DNA from: Streptomyces qaidamensis
GTDB lineage: Bacteria > Actinomycetota > Actinomycetes > Streptomycetales > Streptomycetaceae
Reading direction: 5' to 3'
Length of the DNA stretch: 64,000 nucleotides
NCBI RefSeq assembly: GCF_001611795.1
Contig: NZ_CP015098.1
Coordinates: 4,712,001-4,776,000 of the forward strand
Part shown: piece after piece, positions 7,634-16,256 of the stretch
Position numbering within the stretch: position 1 is the first letter of the stretch
Layout of the letters: each line of letters begins with the position of its first letter
Notes under the pieces: model-generated
What the model saw: only the letters and a program-made list of their open reading frames with translations
What the model was told of the DNA's origin: nothing
The model's database searches: none
Position numbers and translations under genes: made by a program

Positions 7634-10168
7634 GTGAGCCGCTTCGACCCGCGCGGCAAGGTGAACCGGGCGCTGCTGGCCGGTGTGTCCGAGTACGACC
7701 ACACGGCATCGGACCACCCCCAGGGCGTGAGCGGTCAGCTTCCGGCCGTGCGGCACAACCGGACACGACTGGAGGACGCGCTGCGCCGGGGCGGGGTGTT
7801 CGGCGCGGGCGAGGTGCGGGCTCTGGCCTCACCGGCCCCGGACGACTTCACGCGCGAGTTGCGCCGCGTCTGCCACGAGGCCAGAGGGCTGCTGCTGTTC
7901 TACTTCGCCGGGCACGCCGTCACCTCCACCTCCGGCAGCGAACTGCACCTCCAGATGCGCACCGCGCGGGTGCTCACGGGCAACGGACTGCCCGGCTCGG
8001 TGCGCTTCAGCGAGGTGCTCGGCGAGCTCGCGGAGAGCAACGCCGAGCAGGTGGTGGTGATCCTCGACTGCTGCTACGCCGGCAACGCGGCGGGGATCTG
8101 GCACCGCTTCGACGATCCGAAGCGCAAGAAGCACAAGATCCTGCTGCTGATGAGCGTGCAGCCCAACCGCTGCATCCTGGGCGGGGACGCCGACAAGGCG
8201 ACACCGTTCACCCGCGAAGTCGCGCACGTCCTCGACGAGGGCGGCGAGGTGTGGCTCTCGGAGCTGTACACCAGAGTGAAGGAGCGGATGGCGGCGGCCA
8301 ACTACCGGGCGGAGGATGACGACTCGCAGCGGCCGCAGGCGCTCGCTCCCCCCTGGAAGCAGGACGCGGACGTACTGCTCGCGGCGGGGCCGGGGATCGT
8401 GGTGGAGCGGCCCGAGCCGGTGCCCGGCGGCTGGTTCCCGTGGCTCCGGCCCCTGCTCGCCCGCGCCCGGAAGACCTTCGCCCGGTCCGGCCGTACCGCG
8501 CTGTCGGCTCTGCTCGCCGTGCTCGCCACCGGCGCCGGCGGTTACGGCATCCTGGCCCTGACCGGCGACTCCGGCCCCTGCGCACCGGCCCTGGAACTGC
8601 GCGTCCTCGCCGACCCCGACCTGGAGCCGGCGGTGCGGGCGGCCGCGGACGACTACGTCACCTCGGACGCCAACACCACCGGCGAGGGCTGCCGGCGCAG
8701 CGGCGTCACGGTCAACAGCGCGGGCTCCGCGGCCGTGGTGAACGCCCTGGGCGAGCGGACCGACGCCTGGCAGCAGCCCCGGGAGGACGACAACCCGCAG
8801 CGGGACATCGGCCCGCAGCCGGACGTGTGGATCCCCGCCACCGGCGCCGACGTCGACCGGGTCACCGCGGCCGCGGCCAAGCAGGACCGGATCTTCGCCC
8901 GGCTGGAACCGGAGGCCGAGCCGATCGCGTACTCGCCGGTCGTGCTGGCCGTACCGGAGGTACTGCGCGCCGGCCTCGAACCCACCGGGCAGTCGCTGTC
9001 CCAGCTGCTCACCGCACTCGAACGGGCCGACAGCAGAGCCGAAGTGCACCGTCCGGACCCGGAGTTCACCGACGCGGCGCTGCTGGCCACGACGGGCCTG
9101 TACGGCGACGAGGCCGACGCGCGCCGTGCCGAGCAGGGCCTGGCCCGGACCGAGCGGCCCGAGCCCTCGGCCGTGCGGCTGCTGTGCGCGCTGCCCGGCA
9201 GCGGCGACGCCGTGGACGACCGCGGCGCGGCGCTGGTCCCCGAGTTCCTGCTGAAGAGCGGCATCGGCTGCCACCCGGTCACCCGCGCCCGGCGCATCGC
9301 CGCCTACCCCGACGACGTGCCCGGTCTGGAACCGGCGTTCGTGCGGGTGCGCTGGGAGGACGGCGACCGGGACGCCGCCGCGCGGGACGACGCGGTGGAC
9401 CGCTTCCACACCTGGCTGACGGGGGACGACGGCCGGAAGGTGCTCGGCGAGCACGGCTTCAGGTCCCCGACCGGTGAGCGCGGCCTGCTCGACGCGGCAG
9501 AGGTGCCCGAAGGCCTCACCGGGTCCGTCCGCCCGGCCAGGGCCGCCGACCCCACGACGATGGACCGGACGCTGAAGGATTACGGCGACGCGCACGGACC
9601 CGGCCGGGTGCTGTACCTCCTCGACAGCTCCGGCTCCATGGCCGGCCGGTGGGACGGCCCCAGCGGCGGCCCGGGCATCCTCAAGCAGACCCTGCCCGGA
9701 CTCGGCGGGGAGGACGAGTACGGGGTGTGGGCGGTGCACGGCACCGGTGACCGTACGCACACCGAGCTGCTGGAATTCGGCACGCACGGGCGACGCGAGG
9801 CCGAAGACGCCCTGGACGTCGCCGAGGTGCGGGACGCGGAGGCCGATCCGCACGGCGCCCTGCTGGACGCCCTGGCGTTCATGCGGGAGCGGGGCAGCGG
9901 TGACGACCGGCCGCAGCTGATCGTGTACCTCACCGACGGCGAGGACGACGGCCGCCTGACCCGGAAGGCCCTCAAGGAGGTCGTCGACCGGGCCGGTAGC
10001 GCGGGCGTCCCGGTGACCATGGTGTCCCTGAGCAGCTCGGGCTGCGACCGGGGCCGCCCCGCGACGCCCATCGCCGAGGCCGGCCGGGGCCGCTGCCTCG
10101 ACGCGGGTGACGACCTCGTGCCCGCCCTGCACGACGAGGTCGCCCGCATCGGATCGGGGGAGGAATGA
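7634..10168 (+). CDS. Transmembrane caspase-like protease with extracellular solute-binding and VWA domains
   Basis: 844 aa; GTG start after GGGGAG. Order: residues 10-250, caspase-like (C14) domain with His94 in FYFAGHAV and Cys147 in VILDCCYAG, both catalytic residues present; a basic stretch and a single membrane segment at about 288-309 (ALSALLAVLATGAGGYGILAL); about 318-640, a periplasmic-binding-protein-like region (ELRVLADPDLEPAVRAAADDY, DVWIPATGADV); 655-844, VWA domain with MIDAS DSSGSM (664-669) and TDGED. N-in topology puts the protease in the cytosol and the sensor/adhesion part outside. The gene overlaps the downstream lipoprotein gene by 4 bp. Possible role: outside ligand sensing coupled to cytosolic proteolysis. 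Each domain is recognisable, but the combination is unusual. Confidence 0.85.
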   Translation: MSRFDPRGKVNRALLAGVSEYDHTASDHPQGVSGQLPAVRHNRTRLEDALRRGGVFGAGEVRALASPAPDDFTRELRRVCHEARGLLLFYFAGHAVTSTSGSELHLQMRTARVLTGNGLPGSVRFSEVLGELAESNAEQVVVILDCCYAGNAAGIWHRFDDPKRKKHKILLLMSVQPNRCILGGDADKATPFTREVAHVLDEGGEVWLSELYTRVKERMAAANYRAEDDDSQRPQALAPPWKQDADVLLAAGPGIVVERPEPVPGGWFPWLRPLLARARKTFARSGRTALSALLAVLATGAGGYGILALTGDSGPCAPALELRVLADPDLEPAVRAAADDYVTSDANTTGEGCRRSGVTVNSAGSAAVVNALGERTDAWQQPREDDNPQRDIGPQPDVWIPATGADVDRVTAAAAKQDRIFARLEPEAEPIAYSPVVLAVPEVLRAGLEPTGQSLSQLLTALERADSRAEVHRPDPEFTDAALLATTGLYGDEADARRAEQGLARTERPEPSAVRLLCALPGSGDAVDDRGAALVPEFLLKSGIGCHPVTRARRIAAYPDDVPGLEPAFVRVRWEDGDRDAAARDDAVDRFHTWLTGDDGRKVLGEHGFRSPTGERGLLDAAEVPEGLTGSVRPARAADPTTMDRTLKDYGDAHGPGRVLYLLDSSGSMAGRWDGPSGGPGILKQTLPGLGGEDEYGVWAVHGTGDRTHTELLEFGTHGRREAEDALDVAEVRDAEADPHGALLDALAFMRERGSGDDRPQLIVYLTDGEDDGRLTRKALKEVVDRAGSAGVPVTMVSLSSSGCDRGRPATPIAEAGRGRCLDAGDDLVPALHDEVARIGSGEE

Positions 10169-11571
10169 TGGCCCGCCGCCTGACGGCCGCCGCACTGTCG
10201 CTGCTGTCCCTGCTCGCGCTCGCCTCCTGCACGGGCAAGGACGCGCCGGAGCAGCCGCAGGGCGCCGCCGACCCGCCCCGGATCGTGGTGGCCAGCGGCC
10301 AGGACGTCACCGGCAAGAACGGCATCCGCCAGCAGCTCATCGACGCCTGGAACGCCAGGGAGGGCGAACACGGCTATCGCGCCCGCCTGGTGGAGCTCCC
10401 CGGCTCCGCCGACCAGCAGCGCAGCCAGCTGCTCGGCGCGCTCCAGTCGGGCGGCGCCGAGTACGACGTGGTGAACCTGGACGTGACCTGGATCCCGGAG
10501 TTCGCCGCCGCCGGCCTGATCCGCCCGCTGACCGGCGCGGCGGTGAAGTCGCCCGACGACATCATCGAGGCCGTCGACCGGACGTCGTTCTGGGACGGCG
10601 AGCGGTACGCGGTCCCCTTCAACAGCGATGTGGGCCTGCTGTACTACCGCAAGGACCACCTGCGGGACGCCGGAGCCTCCCAGACCCAACTGGGCCGCAA
10701 AGTGACCTGGGCCGACCTGCGGGAACTGATCGACGCCGTCAACCTCGGCTCCACGAAGCCCAAGAACTACACGGCGGGGTGGACCACGCAGCTCGCCGCC
10801 TACGAGGGCCGTACGGTCAACGCGATCGAGGCGTTCGCCTCGGCCGTCCCGGACTTCGCGCTCACCGACGGGGACGGCCGGTACACCGCCGACGAGGCGC
10901 AGTTGACGGCCGGGGTGACCGAACTGCGGGCGCGCACACAGTCACCGACGTACATGCTCGACGAGGCCTCCGGCTCCCGTGAGGCGGAGTCGCTCAGCGC
11001 CTTCGCGGAGGGCCGCACGACGTTCCTGCGGCACTGGCCGTACGTCTACCCGGCCCTGTACGAGACGTTCAAGGGGGAGCTCGGTGTGACCCGGCTGCCC
11101 GGCAAGGCCGTGCTCGGCGGGCAGAACCTGGCCGTCACCTCGAACACGTCCGAGCAGCGGGCCGCCAAGGCCGCCGAGCTGATCGCGTTCCTGACCGACC
11201 CGGACAGCGAACGCTGCCTGCTGCGCGCCGGGTTCGCCGCGACCCGCACCTCCGCCTACCGCGATTCCGGCGGCACCCCGGAGTGCCGGCACGCCTCCGC
11301 GTACTCCCAAGGCCCCTCGGCGTCCCCCACCGGCGAGAGCGCCGAGGTCAAGGCCCCCGACCAGCTCGCCGACGGCGTCAGCTACTCCCGCGACATCCTG
11401 CTGCCCGCCCTGAGCGAGGCGGTGCAGCGCCCCCGCACACCGCTCTACGGCGCCGTCACTCAGACCCTCATCACCGAACTGGACGCCCTGTACGGCTCCG
11501 GCCCGCCGCCGGGGGACGCACAGGTGGCGCAGAACCTCGACGAGGCGTTGAGCAAGGTGCTGCCCGGCTGA
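10165..11571 (+). CDS. Orphan extracellular solute-binding lipoprotein (ABC family 1 type)
   Basis: 468 aa. ATGA overlap with the caspase/VWA gene indicates translational coupling. Signal peptide with lipobox LASC (Cys at residue 22). The mature part resembles sugar-type binding proteins: PRIVVASGQD, ADQQRSQLLGALQSGGAEYDVVNLDVTWIPEFAAAG (a characteristic family stretch), WDGERYAVPFNSDVGLLYYR. No permease or ATPase genes are nearby, so transport is unlikely to be its main job. It probably presents a ligand to, or forms a complex with, the similar extracellular region of the preceding protein. Confidence 0.85.
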   Translation: MMARRLTAAALSLLSLLALASCTGKDAPEQPQGAADPPRIVVASGQDVTGKNGIRQQLIDAWNAREGEHGYRARLVELPGSADQQRSQLLGALQSGGAEYDVVNLDVTWIPEFAAAGLIRPLTGAAVKSPDDIIEAVDRTSFWDGERYAVPFNSDVGLLYYRKDHLRDAGASQTQLGRKVTWADLRELIDAVNLGSTKPKNYTAGWTTQLAAYEGRTVNAIEAFASAVPDFALTDGDGRYTADEAQLTAGVTELRARTQSPTYMLDEASGSREAESLSAFAEGRTTFLRHWPYVYPALYETFKGELGVTRLPGKAVLGGQNLAVTSNTSEQRAAKAAELIAFLTDPDSERCLLRAGFAATRTSAYRDSGGTPECRHASAYSQGPSASPTGESAEVKAPDQLADGVSYSRDILLPALSEAVQRPRTPLYGAVTQTLITELDALYGSGPPPGDAQVAQNLDEALSKVLPG

Positions 11572-11668
11572 CCCGACTGACCTGACTGACCCGGCTGACC
11601 CGGCTGAACCGGTCGAGCCGGTCGAGACGTCCCGTCGGACGCCGTGTCCGGCCGACGCCGGCGTGCGC

Positions 11669-11815
11669 TCAGCGCGAGTCCGCGACCGCCTGGGGGGCCG
11701 GCTCCGGGGTCTCGGCCCTCGCCGGGCCCGCGTTCGCCGCGAGCAGCAGGGTCGCCACCGCGACGAGGGCGGCGGTGAAGCCTCGGGCGTACCGCTCGGC
11801 GGTGCGTGTGCGCAT
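11669..11815 (-). CDS. Small secreted peptide, candidate signalling partner of the XRE-TPR regulator
   Basis: A 48-codon frame starting ATG at 11815. It has the full shape of a Sec pre-peptide: basic N-terminus (MRTRTAERYARG), hydrophobic core (FTAALVAVATLLLAANAG), likely cleavage after ARA, leaving about 14 residues (ETPEPAPQAVADSR). Codon use has the GC-rich third positions of real genes. The gene diverges from the XRE-TPR regulator at 11950, and the gap contains a perfect inverted repeat. TPR-containing HTH regulators of the RRNPP type respond to small exported peptides, so this is a candidate cognate peptide (inference). Confidence 0.6.
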   Translation of the reverse strand: MRTRTAERYARGFTAALVAVATLLLAANAGPARAETPEPAPQAVADSR

Positions 11816-11859
11816 CAGCACGGCGACCTCGCAACTGGGGCGGCGACTACGGTGGCAGC

Positions 11860-11903
11860 GTGTTAAGCGAGTCCGACAATCCGGCTTAACACTCCGTTTA
11901 ACC
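11860..11903. promoter_or_regulatory. Inverted-repeat operator between peptide and XRE-TPR genes
   Basis: GTGTTAAGC at 11860-11868 and its exact complement GCTTAACAC at 11884-11892 form a 9+9 bp inverted repeat with a 15-bp spacer. A third related site, GTTTAAC (itself palindromic), follows at 11897-11903. The AT-rich TTAA cores stand out in this GC-rich DNA. The site lies in the divergent promoter region and is the likely target of the regulator starting at 11950. Confidence 0.65.
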
Positions 11904-11949
11904 TAGGGGCAGTTCAGGTCGAACGGCAAGAGGCACAGGGGGAGTTGGC

Positions 11950-13293
11950 GTGGGGGAGCGTGACGATCCGGGGACCATCGGGCGCCGGGTGCAGCGGTTG
12001 CGTGTGGAACGCGGGCTGACTCAGCGCCAGTTGGCGGAACCCGTGTACACACCGGCCTACATCTCCACCCTGGAGTCGGGCCGGGTACGCCCCTCCGACG
12101 ACGCCCTGCGGCATCTCGCGGACCGGCTCGGCGTCGCGTTCGACGAGCTCGCCAGCGGTCACTCCGCGCGGCTCGTGACCGAGCTGCGGCTGCGGTTGAC
12201 CGAGGCCCAGCGGACCCTCGCCGTCGGTGAGACCGAGGCGGCGGCCGGGCAGTACGCCGGGCTGCTCGCCGAGGCGGAGAGGCACGGTCTGGCCGCGGAG
12301 CGGTCCGCCGCCCTGCTCGGCCTCGGCGAGTGCGCCCTGGAGACGGGCGAGCTCGTGGCGGGCCGGCAGTACTTCGAGCGGGCCGAGGAAGCTCTGGCCG
12401 GCGCGCCGCTGCCCGCCCGTGTCCCGGCCCTGCGCGGCCGGGCCGTCGCGCACTACCTCGCCGGTGAACTCCGCTACGCCGTCTACCTGCTGGAGACCGC
12501 CCTCGACGAACTGAACCGCGGCGGCCTGCACGACCCCGACGCCCTGCTGCTGCTCTACGCCAGCGCCATCGGCCCCTACATGGACATGGGCGCGCACGCC
12601 CGGGCCGCCCAGGCCGCCGAGTTCGCCTTGGCCCTCGCCCCGCAGTCCGGCGACCCCGCCCTGGTCGCGCGCATGCACCGGTCCGTCGCCCGCACCCTGG
12701 TCGCCGAGGGCCGTCTCGCCGAGGCCGACGCCTCCCTGGCCAAGGCCGCCGAGCTGTACCGGGGCCTGCAGATCCGCACCGAACTCGCCAACTGCCACTG
12801 GATGCGCGGCTACGTCTACGCCCAGGACGGGCAGTTGGAGCGGGCGGAGGCCGAGCTGCGGGAGGCCCTCGGCATGCTGTCGGCCAAGCGCGCCGCCCTC
12901 TACAGCAGTCAGGTCGCCGTCGAACTGGCCGACGTGCTGCACCGGCGCGGCAGGTCCGACGAGGCGGCGGCCCTGCTGCACGACGTCCTCGGGCACCTGT
13001 CCCCCGAGCGCGGCGCCGTCCACTCCGCCGCGGCGCACCGGCTGCTCGGCATCATCGCCGAGGACGCCCGTCGCACGGAGGAGGCCGAGGAGCACTACGT
13101 CCGCGCCCTGAGCCTGCTGGAGCGGGCCGGTGCCGCCGGTGACCTGGCCGACCTGTGCCGGCTGCTGGGCGACCTGCTGCGGCGGGCCGGGCGGGTGGAG
13201 GCGGCCCTGGACGCCTACCGGACGGGCCTCGGGCACCGCACGGCCCCCGGCACCACCACCCTCGGGCCCGCGCCCGCACAGCCCCCTCTCTGA
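11950..13293 (+). CDS. XRE-family regulator with C-terminal TPR repeats
   Basis: 447 aa; GTG start behind GGGGGAG at 11939-11945. Residues about 8-65 are an XRE helix-turn-helix (IGRRVQRLRVERGLTQRQLAEPVYTPAYISTLESG split across the recognition helices). The remaining 380 residues are TPR-like helical pairs with repeating A-G/Y-x-x-A-L patterns (GLGECALETGELVAGRQYF, RGYVYAQDGQLERAEAELREAL, GDLLRRAGRVEAALDAYRTG). Such architecture is typical of peptide-responsive regulators and of many orphan Streptomyces regulators. It probably binds the inverted repeat at 11860-11892 and controls itself and the divergent secreted peptide gene. Confidence 0.85.
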   Translation: MGERDDPGTIGRRVQRLRVERGLTQRQLAEPVYTPAYISTLESGRVRPSDDALRHLADRLGVAFDELASGHSARLVTELRLRLTEAQRTLAVGETEAAAGQYAGLLAEAERHGLAAERSAALLGLGECALETGELVAGRQYFERAEEALAGAPLPARVPALRGRAVAHYLAGELRYAVYLLETALDELNRGGLHDPDALLLLYASAIGPYMDMGAHARAAQAAEFALALAPQSGDPALVARMHRSVARTLVAEGRLAEADASLAKAAELYRGLQIRTELANCHWMRGYVYAQDGQLERAEAELREALGMLSAKRAALYSSQVAVELADVLHRRGRSDEAAALLHDVLGHLSPERGAVHSAAAHRLLGIIAEDARRTEEAEEHYVRALSLLERAGAAGDLADLCRLLGDLLRRAGRVEAALDAYRTGLGHRTAPGTTTLGPAPAQPPL

Positions 13294-13342
13294 GAAAGCG
13301 GGGCCCTCGCACAGCCATGCGGGTTAGCCTCCCACCCGGGAT

Positions 13343-14371
13343 GTGAACGACCGGGGCGGGCGCGTGGAGAACCAACGGACGGTGGCCGACGGCATACGGC
13401 TGGGCCTGCGGGCCCTGGTGTACGCCGTCCTCGGCGGTGCCGCGCTGGTCGCCATCGCGACGGTGGCGTCGGTACTCGGGCCCCTGCTGGCGCTCGACCT
13501 CTCCACCCCGCCGGTCGCGGCGTGGTGGACGGTGTTCACCGCGATCACCGTCCAGGGCGTGCCGTTCCTGCTGCTGGGCACGCTCGTGTCGGCGGCGATC
13601 GGGGCGTTCGTGCCCGAGCGGGTCTTCCAGCGGGTCCTGCCCCGCCGCACGGCGCTCGCGGTGCCGGTCGCCGGGGCCGCCGGGGTGGTGCTGCCCGGCT
13701 GCGAGTGCGCGTCCGTGCCGGTGGCGGGAAGCCTGATGCGGCGGGGTGTCGCACCGGCGGCAGCGCTCGCCTTCCTGCTGTCGGCGCCCGCGATCAACCC
13801 CGTCGTCCTGGTGGCGACCTCGATCGCCTTCCCGGGGCAGCCGGAGATGGTCCTCGGCCGGCTGCTCGCCTCACTCGGCACGGCCGTGGTGATGGGCTGG
13901 CTGTGGGCCCGGTTCGGGCGGGAGGAGTGGCTGCGGCTGCCGAAGCGGAGCGGCGGGCCGCCGCAGGGCGGCGGCCCGCGCGCCTTCGTCTCAGGACTCC
14001 AGCACGACTTCCTGCACGCGGGCGGCTTCCTCGTGGTCGGGGCGGCGGCCGCGGCGACCTTCGACATCGTCGTGCCGCGGTCGCTGCTGGAGGTGTTCAC
14101 CGGCTCCGCCTGGCTGTCGGTGCTGTTGCTCGCGCTGCTGGCGGTCGTGCTGTGCGTGTGCAGCGAGGCCGACGCGTTCGTGGCGGCGTCGCTGAGCGGC
14201 TTCTCCCCGACCGCGCGGCTGGCGTTCATGGTGGTCGGGCCGATGGTCGACCTGAAGCTGATCGCGCTGCAGACGGGCATGTTCGGCAGGGCCTTCGCGG
14301 TGCGGTTCTCGGCGGCGACCTGGGTGGTCGCCGTGACGAGCAGCGTCCTGGTGGGGTGGTGGTTGCTGTGA
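13343..14371 (+). CDS. UPF0718/DUF318-type permease
   Basis: 342 aa from GTG 13343 (GTG 13364 is the alternative; neither has a strong ribosome-binding site). Eight or so transmembrane segments and the family's cysteine motif VLPGCECASVPVAGSLMRRG around residue 115, followed by AINPVVL; a second conserved block is LCVCSEADAFVAASL. Members are predicted metal- or thiol-related permeases. It is translationally coupled (GTGA overlap) to a TIGR03943 protein with a His/Asp-rich segment, which supports a metal, possibly zinc, role. In other bacteria the pair is often zinc-regulated, but no zinc-regulator palindrome is visible upstream. Confidence 0.85.
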   Translation: MNDRGGRVENQRTVADGIRLGLRALVYAVLGGAALVAIATVASVLGPLLALDLSTPPVAAWWTVFTAITVQGVPFLLLGTLVSAAIGAFVPERVFQRVLPRRTALAVPVAGAAGVVLPGCECASVPVAGSLMRRGVAPAAALAFLLSAPAINPVVLVATSIAFPGQPEMVLGRLLASLGTAVVMGWLWARFGREEWLRLPKRSGGPPQGGGPRAFVSGLQHDFLHAGGFLVVGAAAAATFDIVVPRSLLEVFTGSAWLSVLLLALLAVVLCVCSEADAFVAASLSGFSPTARLAFMVVGPMVDLKLIALQTGMFGRAFAVRFSAATWVVAVTSSVLVGWWLL

Positions 14372-15255
14372 GGCGCTACGGTCCGGCCGTGCTGCTCGCG
14401 CTCGTGGGCGCGGCGATCCTGCGGGTGTCGCTCTTCAGCGAGCTGTACCTGCGCTACGTCCAGGCGGGGCTGCGGCCGTACCTGGTGGTGTCCGGGGCGG
14501 CGCTGGTGCTGCTGGCCGTTGCGGTGGCGGTGGTGACGAACAGGGCGGACGAGGAGCACGGGCAGGGGGACGGCGACGCAGGGCACGGGGACGACGACGG
14601 CCCTGCGGGGCACGGGGGCGGTGACGGCTTCGCGGGGCACGGGGGCGGTGACGGCTTCGCGGGGCACGGGGGCGGCGACGGCTTCGCGGGGCACGGGGGC
14701 GGTGACGGCTTCGCGGGGCACGGGGGCGGTGACGGCTTCGCGGGGCACGGGCACGGCCCCGGCGGGCCCCGGGTCGCCTGGTTCCTCACCCTCCCCGCTC
14801 TCGCCCTCCTCCTGTTCCCGCCGCCCGCCCTCGGCTCCTACAGCGCGGAGCGCGAGGCGGCGCAGCGTGCCGCCCGGGGCGTCGGCACCTTCCCGGCCCT
14901 GCCGTCCGGGAGCCCGGTCGACCTCACCCTCGGGGAGTTCGGCTCCCGGGCGGTCTACGACAGCGGCCGCTCCCTCCAGGGCCGTACGGTCCGGCTCACC
15001 GGCTTCGTCACCCGTGGCGGCGACGGCGCCTGGTACGTCACCCGCCTCCTCGTCTCCTGCTGCGCCGCTGACGCCACGGCCGCCAAGGCCGAGGTGCGCG
15101 GCGCGCAGGCCCCGCCGGTCGACACGTGGGTGACGGTCACCGGTAGGTGGCATCCCGAGGGCGGGCTCGGTTCGGACGCCACCTGGCCGCCGGTCATCGA
15201 CGCCCGCTCCGTCCGGCAGGTGCCGCAGCCGGACAGCCCGTACGAGAAACGCTGA
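14368..15255 (+). CDS. TIGR03943 family membrane protein with His/Asp/Gly repeat
   Basis: 295 aa from the GTG overlapping the previous stop. Two membrane helices (AVLLALVGAAILRVSLF, YLVVSGAALVLLAVAVAVV) lead into a linker of near-identical nine-residue units (GHGGGDGFA type) at about 80-127, then another helix (VAWFLTLPALALLLFPP) and an extracellular C-terminal domain with SRAVYDSGRSLQGRTVRLTG and LLVSCCAAD, a vicinal Cys pair conserved in the family. The His/Asp repeats could bind or buffer a divalent metal for the coupled permease. Repeat number is likely to vary between strains because the DNA repeats are nearly identical. Confidence 0.85.
   Translation: MRRYGPAVLLALVGAAILRVSLFSELYLRYVQAGLRPYLVVSGAALVLLAVAVAVVTNRADEEHGQGDGDAGHGDDDGPAGHGGGDGFAGHGGGDGFAGHGGGDGFAGHGGGDGFAGHGGGDGFAGHGHGPGGPRVAWFLTLPALALLLFPPPALGSYSAEREAAQRAARGVGTFPALPSGSPVDLTLGEFGSRAVYDSGRSLQGRTVRLTGFVTRGGDGAWYVTRLLVSCCAADATAAKAEVRGAQAPPVDTWVTVTGRWHPEGGLGSDATWPPVIDARSVRQVPQPDSPYEKR
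14605..14748 (+). repeat. 27-bp tandem repeat, five copies plus a partial one
   Basis: Five 27-bp units begin at 14605, 14632, 14659, 14686 and 14713, with a 9-bp partial unit at 14740. Each encodes a nine-residue His/Gly/Asp unit. They differ at a single base (third unit has C for T), implying recent amplification. All are in frame within the TIGR03943 gene. Confidence 0.95.
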
Positions 15256-15452
15256 GGCCCCACCCCCCGGTGAGCGCCCCGCCCAGGGGTTTCGGCCCTT
15301 CCTCCACGGGTAGTCGGGCCACCTCCGGGAGGGCCCGGGGGTGCGGTCCGGGCGGGTGCGGAGGCCGGCCGCACGAGGGCCGGCCGAACTTGCCGGCGGG
15401 GCGCCCCGGAAACGGTCATGGCGCAAGCCGCGGTGCGAAGGAGGCGGTGGTC

Positions 15453-16238
15453 GTGCGGCCCAGGGACGATCCCGGAGGTGCCCCCGACGGCGACCCGGGG
15501 CCCGGCCGCACCGGAGGCGGTGACCCGGACCCGGACGGAGCCCGGGCCGCCGACGTGATCGCCCGGGGCGTGCGGGGCGCCGAGCCCGGAGAGGTCCCGG
15601 GACGGCTGTGCGAGGTGGCGGTGGAACTGCTGCCGGTGACCGGCGCCAGCGTGTCCCTGCGCAGCGAGGGCATGCCCGTGCAGCTGAGCGCGAGCAGCCC
15701 GCAGGCCGCGCACCTGGCGCAGATCCAGGCGACCCTGGGCGACGGTCCCTGCCAGAGCGCGCTGGAGGACGGCGCGCCGGTGCTCGCCTGCGATCTGACC
15801 TCGGGCCGGGACGCGGGACGCTGGCCGGTCTTCGCCCAGCAGGCGACGGAGGCCGGGGTGCGGGCGGTGTACGCGGTGCCCCTGGGCAGCGGCACGGTGT
15901 GCGTCGGCACGCTCGACCTGTACCGCGACCGCCCGGGCGGGCTCACCGAGGGCCAGCTGCACGTGGCCCGGATCGTGGCCGGGGTGATGACCGTGGCCCT
16001 GATGGCCCTGCCGCGCGGGGACGAGCCCGAGACCCCGGACGGGGAGGACTGGCTGAGCGGCCTGGCCACCGACCACGACGAGGTCTACCGGGCCGTCGGC
16101 ATGATCATGGCGCAGCTCGGCATGGGCGCGGACGACGCCCTCGCGCGGCTGCGGGCGGACGCCTTCGCGCACGGGCGTACGGCCCTGGACGTGGCGCGGG
16201 ACGTGATCGCCCACCGCACGCGCTTCGACCGGTCCTGA
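15453..16238 (+). CDS. GAF and ANTAR domain regulator
   Basis: 261 aa. The start is the GTG at 15453, 8 nt after AAGGAGG; the long upstream open frame overlaps the previous gene and is discarded. After a low-complexity acidic N-terminus (~35 aa), residues about 45-180 form a GAF domain (RLCEVAVELLPVTGASVSLRSEGM, ATLGDGPCQSAL, VRAVYAVPLG). The last 60 residues form an ANTAR RNA-binding domain (DEVYRAVGMIMAQLGMGADDALARLRADAF). ANTAR proteins act by antitermination on dual-hexaloop RNA hairpins. GAF-ANTAR proteins of actinobacteria sense small molecules or redox state. Targets unknown. Confidence 0.88.
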   Translation: MRPRDDPGGAPDGDPGPGRTGGGDPDPDGARAADVIARGVRGAEPGEVPGRLCEVAVELLPVTGASVSLRSEGMPVQLSASSPQAAHLAQIQATLGDGPCQSALEDGAPVLACDLTSGRDAGRWPVFAQQATEAGVRAVYAVPLGSGTVCVGTLDLYRDRPGGLTEGQLHVARIVAGVMTVALMALPRGDEPETPDGEDWLSGLATDHDEVYRAVGMIMAQLGMGADDALARLRADAFAHGRTALDVARDVIAHRTRFDRS

Positions 16239-16256
16239 CTTCCGCGGCCCGGGAGG

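Noticed and set aside
11572..11650. Short CCGGCTGA/CCGGTCGAG repeats after the solute-binding lipoprotein gene
   Set aside because: Too short and degenerate to call an element; could be a slippage-prone tail or weak terminator.
13294..13343. Possible zinc-regulator (Zur) box before the UPF0718 permease
   Set aside because: No AT-rich palindrome of the expected type could be found in the short intergenic gap.
14605..14748. Tandem repeats considered as a CRISPR array
   Set aside because: No variable spacers, units are head-to-tail and in frame within a protein.
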